Shown: one piece after another, positions 57,401 through 64,000 of the stretch
How the letters are laid out: the number at the start of each line of letters is the position of its first letter
Position numbering within the stretch: position 1 is the stretch's first letter
NCBI RefSeq assembly: GCF_932526225.1
Contig: NC_064035.1
Span: 6,385,501 to 6,449,500, forward strand
Source: Nematostella vectensis
Lineage: Eukaryota; Cnidaria; Anthozoa; Actiniaria; Edwardsiidae
Direction: 5' to 3'
Length of the DNA stretch: 64,000 bases
Program-made: the position numbers and the translations under genes
Notes under the pieces: model-generated
The model's database searches: none
The model's input: the letters and a program-made list of their open reading frames with translations, nothing else
What the model was told of the DNA's origin: nothing

Positions 57401-60400
57401 GGACATTGACAACATGGTACGTAAACTTGCTGTAGCCTTATTTTACAACATGGTACGTAAACTACAATCCGCGCCAAAACTCTTGATAACTCTACTCCGC
57501 TACACCTATTTTTGAACCAATTAGAATATCAAATAGCATTACAAAACACCCCCTAGCTCTGTCCTTTATATAATCACCCCTCCCCCTGGTCCAATGTTGT
57601 TCCGATAGCAGGAAGTCCACTCTCTAACATGGCCCACTGGCCCTTGTCCAATGTTGTTCCGATATCAGGATGTCCAGTCTCTAACATGGCCCACTTGGAA
57701 TCTCAATATTGGACCTGGGGGGAGAGGGGGGGGGGGTCTCGTATGTTGACGGGGTCTTTGCTGGCCGGATACAAATTTTTTACTTCGTTTAGCAAATTCC
57801 AAAAGGTATCAAGTGGTTTTGGCGCGGATTGTAGCTATACCCTTATAAGAACATTAACAACAAGGTGCGTAAACTTACTATAGCCTTATTTGACGACATG
57901 GTACGTAAAATATCTATACCCTTGTAAGGACATTGACGAAATGGTACGTAAACTTGCTTTACCCTTATAAGGACATTGACGACATGGTGCGTAAACTATC
58001 TATACCCTTGTAAGGACATTGACGACATTGTACGAAAACTTGATATAACCTTCTAAGGACATTAACGACATGGTATGCGAACTTGCTATAGCCTCATAAG
58101 GATATTGACGACATGGTACGTAAACAAACTATATCCTTATAAGAACATTAACGACATGGCACGTAAACTTGCTATACCCTTATTAGGATAATGACGACAT
58201 GGCACGTAAACTAGCTATACCCTTATTAGGATATTGACGACCAACGACATTGTACGTAAACTTGCTATACCCTTATAAGGACACTGGCGACATGGTACGT
58301 AAACTAGCTATACCCTTATAAGGATAATGACGACATGGTACGTAAACTAGCTATACCCTTATAAGGATATTGACGACATGGTACGTTAACTTGCTATACC
58401 CTTATAAGGACATTGTAGACATGGTACACTCTGCATGAAGCTGTACCTACCGTACATCAGCGTGCTAGAATCACAGGTTTAACTGACAACAGCTCTATAC
58501 TTAGGAGGGTTCCGTCGTGCTCTTCATGTGCACTCAACCATTTCTTTGCCTTGCTGATTGGGTAGTGAAATTCATGCTTATCATATACCGTTTCTCGCAT
58601 CCTCATTTTCTTTTGTCAAATTGGCGCGCGTCGCCACCTTGTAATACTTCTAGTTGTGATAAGAGGATCCTTTGTACAGCCCTCTCCGCTCCCCTCTTCC
58701 TCAAAAATAAAATCGACGAAGGGGAGGGGGTGCTTGTTTTTTTTTTTGTCCTGGATAGTTGTCAATTTGGCGTCGCTTGTCATTTGAAGGATCACCACGG
58801 GGAAGATGGTTACACGGACGATTTTGCGTCAGAGGAAAGTGAAAGAAAGGAAAACGATGATCAATCCGAAGCGGAATTCGAGAAAAATGAGGAAGAAGGC
58901 GAAGAAAACACGAAATCGCACGAGGAACATCAACAGCGAACGTGAGTTTCACGTTTAGTATTATTCAAAATCGTAAATCTGAGTGAAAATAGTCTAATAT
59001 TACTTGTCATAAGCTTCTAACTGATGACCATGAATGAGGCCACCCTTTTTGTATCATGAAGTGTAGACTCCACACACGGCCTTTAATCTTTCTTCTCTAT
59101 TTTCTATTATTAAGATTGTGTTATTGCTCATTCTAGCCTCACTTTCTTATTGAGACACTAATGTGTGCCCAGACAAGCGTCTGGCTGACATACACTAAAC
59201 GACGGCGTTGACGTGGAGGTTTATGCTGATGGTGGTTTTATCCGTCATGATTTCAGCTCTCCAGAAGGTTTACCACCGGCAGAGAGGCAGCCGGATAGAG
59301 GGAAAAAGACCAAACCGAAAGCCACCTCTATAAGGTATAGGCAACCGGATCTATGCGTTCACCCAACACAAGCCACAATCTTTCAAATGATTCGATTGCA
59401 AAACACTCTTCCTTCAAAACTGTTAATGTAATGTACACGCGCGTATGTAAATAAAAGTAATTAAGTAGCTGTACACATCAGTTTTGCATTTATCTATTCT
59501 TCAATGGAGATTGGCTTATTCAACTCAAGCTGGCTTGGAGAAATAGCTAATGTTCCATACCTGAGCGAATAACAAAAAAGAACTTGTTGTTCTCTTGTGT
59601 AAGTCATTACATTTGATTAAAAAAGGAACTGGCTGTCTCAAACGTCGAGAGTTTGTCTCGGGTGATCGCGCAGTAATGCAAACGACATAAAATAGGTCTG
59701 CTTTTTTAATGTTAAATAAAGCGGTAACATTATTTGCAACGCCTTGTTTCTGATAAGAACCCTTGTGCTTTATTCTTGTATGTTCATGTTGCGATTCTTT
59801 TATCAAAAGGAAACCTGCCAAAAGGAAAGAAAGGGAAAAACACAAAGAAGAACAGGCCAACGACTCCAATTGGAAGCAAGAGAAAGGCAAAGACAAGGAG
59901 AAGAAGCAAGAGAAAATAGGGAAGCTTGTGAAAGGTGAAAAGTCTAAAAAGCAGAAAAGAGGCGAACGCGAAGATCACGGTAAAACAAGGTGAGTCCATG
60001 ATACGTGCACCACGATGAGATGTCACTCGAGTAGGGTATGAACACATTACTCGCTGAATTTTACCCACAGCAAAGATAATCGTAAAAGTACAAGTCCTAA
60101 GGAACCACGGAAAACCCAAAACGAATCAAAGCACCAGAGGGAGAGTTCCGATGCCAAGTCTACGGCTAATAAGAAGGAAAGTCAAACAGGGTAGGTTTTT
60201 TTTTATTTTTTAGACGGTATGATCCTAGTACCCCCGCCCCCCCCCCTCCGCCCCTATCAGTCTATAACAAGATATATCCTTGATTTGTTCTAGGAGCAGA
60301 AATGAAGAACAGAGTCCAAAGACGAATCCTAGGCCGCCTAGACGTAGAGCAAGGTATTGTGTGTTTACACGTGTTATATATGATTTGTGGTTGCTATGTG

Positions 60401-63379
60401 TACAAGCTCTTGTCATGTATATAGCTGGACAATCAGAATATCATAACCCTGTCAACATTAGACTACAGCCAAAAATCGATTATATGAAAAAAGGATATCG
60501 GGTTTGGAAATTTTAAATCGTATAGGCCACTCTAGCCTCCTCCACAGGCGTCTCTGGTTAACATATATTAAGCAGGGGGAGGGGATGCCAAAAGCGCAAC
60601 GTGCTCTTAGGATTTCATCAGGAACCACAAGCGGCCTTGTTTTTTTTCTGTGGTGTTTTCTGGGCAAAAGCGATGCCTTCTAAAGAGGTTAAAACTTTCT
60701 TGACTATGTTCCAGGAATGTGCCTAAAATGTCTGGCCGCGTGGTGTCAGGTAATAGCGCTCACTGGTACTCGAGTGAAAGTTCATCGAGTAGTGAGGAAA
60801 GCGAAGATGATGACATCATACGAAAGGTACAATGGCGTCATATGCAAAAAAAATTATTTACGCGCGAAATTAATTCACGACTTGTCCACTGATCTCGTCA
60901 CGCACAATAAAAGGGTGACGTTATTCACTAAAGGCGCACATGTGACAAAGAGATTTATTATGAAGAGTTTTGATTAATCAAATCTTGTGATCTCCGAATG
61001 GAAAAAATATGGGTATGATCTGATATTGGTAAGCTATCTTGTGTTTGTATTCAGATAAGACCTGAATTAACGACCGAGTACTGGGAGATTCACAGGCTGG
61101 TTAAGTATCTTAGGGTGAGTGGAACACCAACATTCAACAGAATGCTCGCTCGAGCAACACTAATTTCGGTCATCGTGTCGAATTGGGTTTCCTGTGGAAC
61201 AAACCGTCGCCATCTTGGAAACGAAATCTCACGTCCCCTCCCCTCATCGTCAATTAGTAGTCTATGCGTTGCCTTTCCAGCTTCGATTTGGACGGACTCT
61301 GTGGAAACCAAGATTTGGGCTACCTTTGGCAGTCCGCGATTCACCAGGATTTTTTCGCACTTACCTTGTGTTTCCGATAATGTTGAAAGCTCCTTCTTCG
61401 ATTTTTACCGCGAATACGATGGCGATATCAAAGAATTATTTGGTAAGTATGACGACTTATGATCCGATGCTTTATCATGGCTTTCGAAGTTTTGTCATTT
61501 GATAATAATAGAACTCGGATAATCAAACTAGCCCCTCACCTGGAAAAGCAAAAGATATTCAAACAGCCCAAATCCCATTGCCTGGCGTTTGTACTGTAAG
61601 GCTTTGTTTATAAATGCAACTGAGCGAAATAACTTTATGAAGGGAAGACAAACCAACCAAATTCCTAAGATGACGGGTAAATAATAAGCATTCAGTAGAT
61701 CTCTGCGTTATTTGATGAGACTTTCGTATAAGGGGAAATGTAAAATAAATCCGAAAAATCTCATTTCTCTGCCCCGCTTCTCGGCCCTTCTAATATCAGA
61801 CATTAAATTGCTTTTTTTATTCGATACTGAGTTTGCAGTATTTTATATTTTGAGTCTATTTTTCCACAGCAATGTCCAGTCCAGAACTACTATGATTGCG
61901 AATCGTTACCCAAGAAATAAAAAAAATGGATTGCTTCATTATTTTAAACCAAGGCAAACACAGCCACGGAGAAGACACAGAGATTCTTTAGAAATCAGTG
62001 GGCTCCAGTGAATACTGCAGTGTACTTACACGCAGAAGCTATTGTTAGGGATAACCAGGAGATCATAAATTCTGTATAGTTCACTATATGTTAATACATG
62101 AGCAGTAATCTTTTCAGTAGCTATTATCATGGCCACCACTTAGACCCAAATAGCCTACTGCGTATGTACAGGCATGCAGCTCGGGGTGGGCACACGGGTT
62201 GTGCCCCTCCCACTCAACCACCAAAAAGCAGTCTTTTTTTAAATATACTTACTTTTCATAATATCTATGACTGCACATCCCCGCCACAGCTAATCAGATT
62301 GTTTATTATGGTTATCAGACTTCACCTTTCCTTTTCTAGACATACAATGGCTTCAATTAAATAATTTTTTTTGTTTAATAAAATAAGACTACAAGCAATT
62401 TGTTTTTGTTCTACTTCTCTTATAAAACAAACAGAGAAACGATGAAAGGGTTAGTGATCAGCCAAGACAGTGGCTGCAAAGAAAATGGGGTCTTGCATAA
62501 ACCTGGCCTATGGAAAATGTGCGAACTGCCCCACACAAATCTAAAAGAATATAGATTTAACCCTTGCAATTGAATGACCAACCAATCTATGAGCTCGAGC
62601 ACTTCACTTCTCCACGAGAACTTCTAGTATATATACTTTTCTCCATTTTCCTTGTTTTGTTTAATAAAGGTTATGAATTCAACAGCATGCACAGCAACTG
62701 CTAATGATACATCTTATGAAGATAAAGACTTGGCAGTGCTAATTATTTACGACTCAGCGGCACTAGCAGAGGGCGGGGGTCTCGGGCGGCCACAACTGTC
62801 TGTGAGCTACATCAATGTATAAAATTGAAACACTTTCCAGTTCATTTGAACGATTTTGGCCTCTTCTAAGAGCCTCCCAAGTCTTGAATAGTATTTCCCC
62901 GGGGAGCATGGGACCTCTGTGACTTGCTTGTACTATTCATGTAAGGGGGGGCTTGTTTGTTGCCGATGATCTATGGGAAGGGGGATTTGCTTGTGCTAGC
63001 CATGTTTCACTACTCATGTGTGTATATGTGTGTCACCAGGCCGGCAACCCTACCGTGACCATCATCGCCTTGTGTGCACTACAAGACTTTTCTATTGAGC
63101 AAGAAGGATGCCAGCTTTCCCTGCTTGATTTGAGGGCTGCTCCGGTGCTTCTCAACCTCCTGAACACGGATAACTATTCATGCGTGGTACGTAAGGCAAA
63201 ATAACAGCCATAAATAAAAACTCTTCCTCTCTCGTAGTCTTTTCTTAGCGAATGACCTTTGTGTTTTAACACAAACTTAAAAGTTCCATGTCCGTTGTTC
63301 TCTCAGATTGGCTCCCTTCAGCTTCTCCGACGTCTTTCCTGTAGCAAGTTTGTCAACCTTGAGTTGTACCGACTTGGAG
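54461..63379 (+). CDS. ODAD2: Armadillo-repeat protein of outer dynein arm docking (ODAD2/ARMC4), partial
   Basis: ODAD2 helps dock outer dynein arms on ciliary microtubules. Exons found: 54461-54635, 56892-57329, 58790-58941, 59257-59334, 59810-59989, 60071-60190, 60294-60353, 60715-60826, 61055-61114, 63040-63186, 63307-63379. Phases agree throughout except inside 56892-57329, where a one-base shift is needed. The C-terminal exons match vertebrate ARMC4 closely: TTEYWEIHRLVKYLR, then GNPTVTIIALCALQDFSIEQ, then LLNLLNTDNYSCV, then IGSLQLLRRLSC...YRLGG. The N-terminal part is a coiled coil (LMELSFEAEVERLQVAEEAV, LERVVHKQESELERFRAEG) followed by a long Ser/Thr/Pro, acidic and Lys-rich linker that ends in SSESSSSEESEDDD. 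The first exon and everything after 63379 (most ARM repeats) are missing. The linker exons are joined by phase, not by homology. Confidence 0.88.
57318..58430 (+). repeat. Minisatellite (about 43 bp x 15-20) built on a splice donor
   Basis: The ODAD2 exon ends at 57329 with TTTGACGACATG|GTACGTAAAC. The intron then repeats GACATTGACGACATG|GTACGTAAAC plus TAGCTATACCCTTATAAG. Twelve or so exonic bases and the full donor are copied in most units. A unique stretch (about 57480-57850) interrupts the array and itself holds a 53-bp duplication (GTCCAATGTTGTTCCGATA). Confidence 0.92.
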
Positions 63380-63429
63380 GTTAGTTACACAAGTCTCCTC
63401 ATAGCTAGCAGGGTAGAGAGGGAGTTGTC

Positions 63430-64000
63430 AGGAGAGAGAATACTGTGCTCGTGACCCAGTCAAAGGTACCTGAGCACCTCACTTAGGTGTTGTATGTGAT
63501 CTCATTCAATACGTGTTGAGCACCTCACTTAGGTGTTGTATGCGATCTCTTTTAATAGGTGTTGAGCACCCCACTTAGGTGTTGTATGCGATCTCATTCA
63601 ATAGGTGTTGAGCACCTCACTTAGGTGTTGTATGCGATCTCATTCAATAGGTGTTGAGCACCTCACTTAGGTGTTGTATGCGATCTCATTCAATAGGTGT
63701 TGAGCACCTCACTTAGGGGTTGTATGCGATCTCATTCAATAGGTGTTGAGCACCTCACTTAGGTGTTGTATGCGATCTCATTCAATAGGTGTTGAGCACC
63801 TCACTTAGGTGTTGTATGCGATCTCATTCAATAGGTGTTGAGCACCTCACTTAGGTGTTGTATGCGATCTCATTCAATAGGTGTTGAGCATCTCACTTAG
63901 GTGTTGTATGCGATCTTATTCAATAGGTGTTGAGCACCTCACTTAGGTGTTGTATGCGATCTCATTCAATAGGTGTTGAGCATCCCACTTAAGTGTTGTA
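63430..64000 (+). repeat. 46-bp minisatellite, at least 11 copies, runs off the window
   Basis: Units of GGTGTTGAGCACCTCACTTA plus GGTGTTGTATGCGATCTCAT (46-bp period) start about 80 bp after the donor of the ODAD2 exon 63307-63379 and continue past the window edge. GGTGTTGAGCACC is partly self-complementary. The unit carries no clear exonic bases. Confidence 0.92.

Noticed and set aside
61115-61462. 115-codon ORF after an ODAD2 exon
   Set aside because: It starts within the intron after a good donor (61115) and resembles no ODAD2 sequence.

Overview
The window is intron-rich eukaryotic DNA. It has GT-AG introns, an AT-rich background, many minisatellites and a 200-base assembly gap at 26096-26295. 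Its genes are animal genes with vertebrate-like sequence: an FBXL20/FBXL2-type F-box protein, an astacin, POMGNT1 and ODAD2/ARMC4. Intron density, near-vertebrate protein similarity and abundant small DNA transposons suggest a non-bilaterian animal, most likely an anthozoan such as a Nematostella-like sea anemone. That assignment is inferred from style and was not tested by a search.

Layout. FBXL20-like gene, + strand, 3580-11837 (15 coding exons found; the first coding exon was not located). Secreted astacin, - strand, 14648-18536 (8 exons, complete, 303 aa). POMGNT1-like glycosyltransferase, - strand, 22473-27492; part of its stem domain probably falls in the gap. A long HEAT-type repeat protein of a family I cannot name, + strand, 28387-36686 (16 exons; the C-terminal end was not found), head-to-head with POMGNT1. 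A 27-bp coding minisatellite ORF at 38150-40003, followed by a 489-bp duplication and an 18-bp CACGTG array. A complete-looking 6.27-kb DNA transposon at 45461-51732. An ODAD2 (ARMC4) gene, + strand, from 54461 to beyond the window edge.

Main discovery. The segment 45461-51732 is flanked by TTAA on both sides and bounded by inverted 16-bp ends (CTCTATTCAGACCGGG and CCCTATTCAGACCGGG). It lies inside an older inverted-repeat element, which it splits. On the - strand it carries a 14-exon gene whose phases agree at every splice junction (664 aa). Its acidic residues and zinc ligands match the vertebrate RAG1 core: a first Asp in a GDG motif, a second Asp followed by x18-CxxC, then H-x4-H, then a Glu 20 residues after the second His. 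A SAP-like DNA-binding motif sits between the two zinc half-sites. Tail-to-tail with it on the + strand is an ORF with a chromodomain carrying a full aromatic cage. The arrangement recalls the convergent RAG1/RAG2 pair, with a different chromatin reader and a 4-bp TTAA target instead of the 5-bp duplication of RAG/Transib.

Second theme. In at least four unrelated genes the intronic minisatellite unit contains the adjoining exon-intron junction, including several exonic bases. FBXL20, the HEAT gene and ODAD2 have amplified splice donors; POMGNT1 has an amplified acceptor. The astacin array abuts a junction and the transposase gene has a two-copy duplication across one. This gives long rows of decoy splice sites and suggests that tandem duplication at splice junctions is a recurrent process in this genome.
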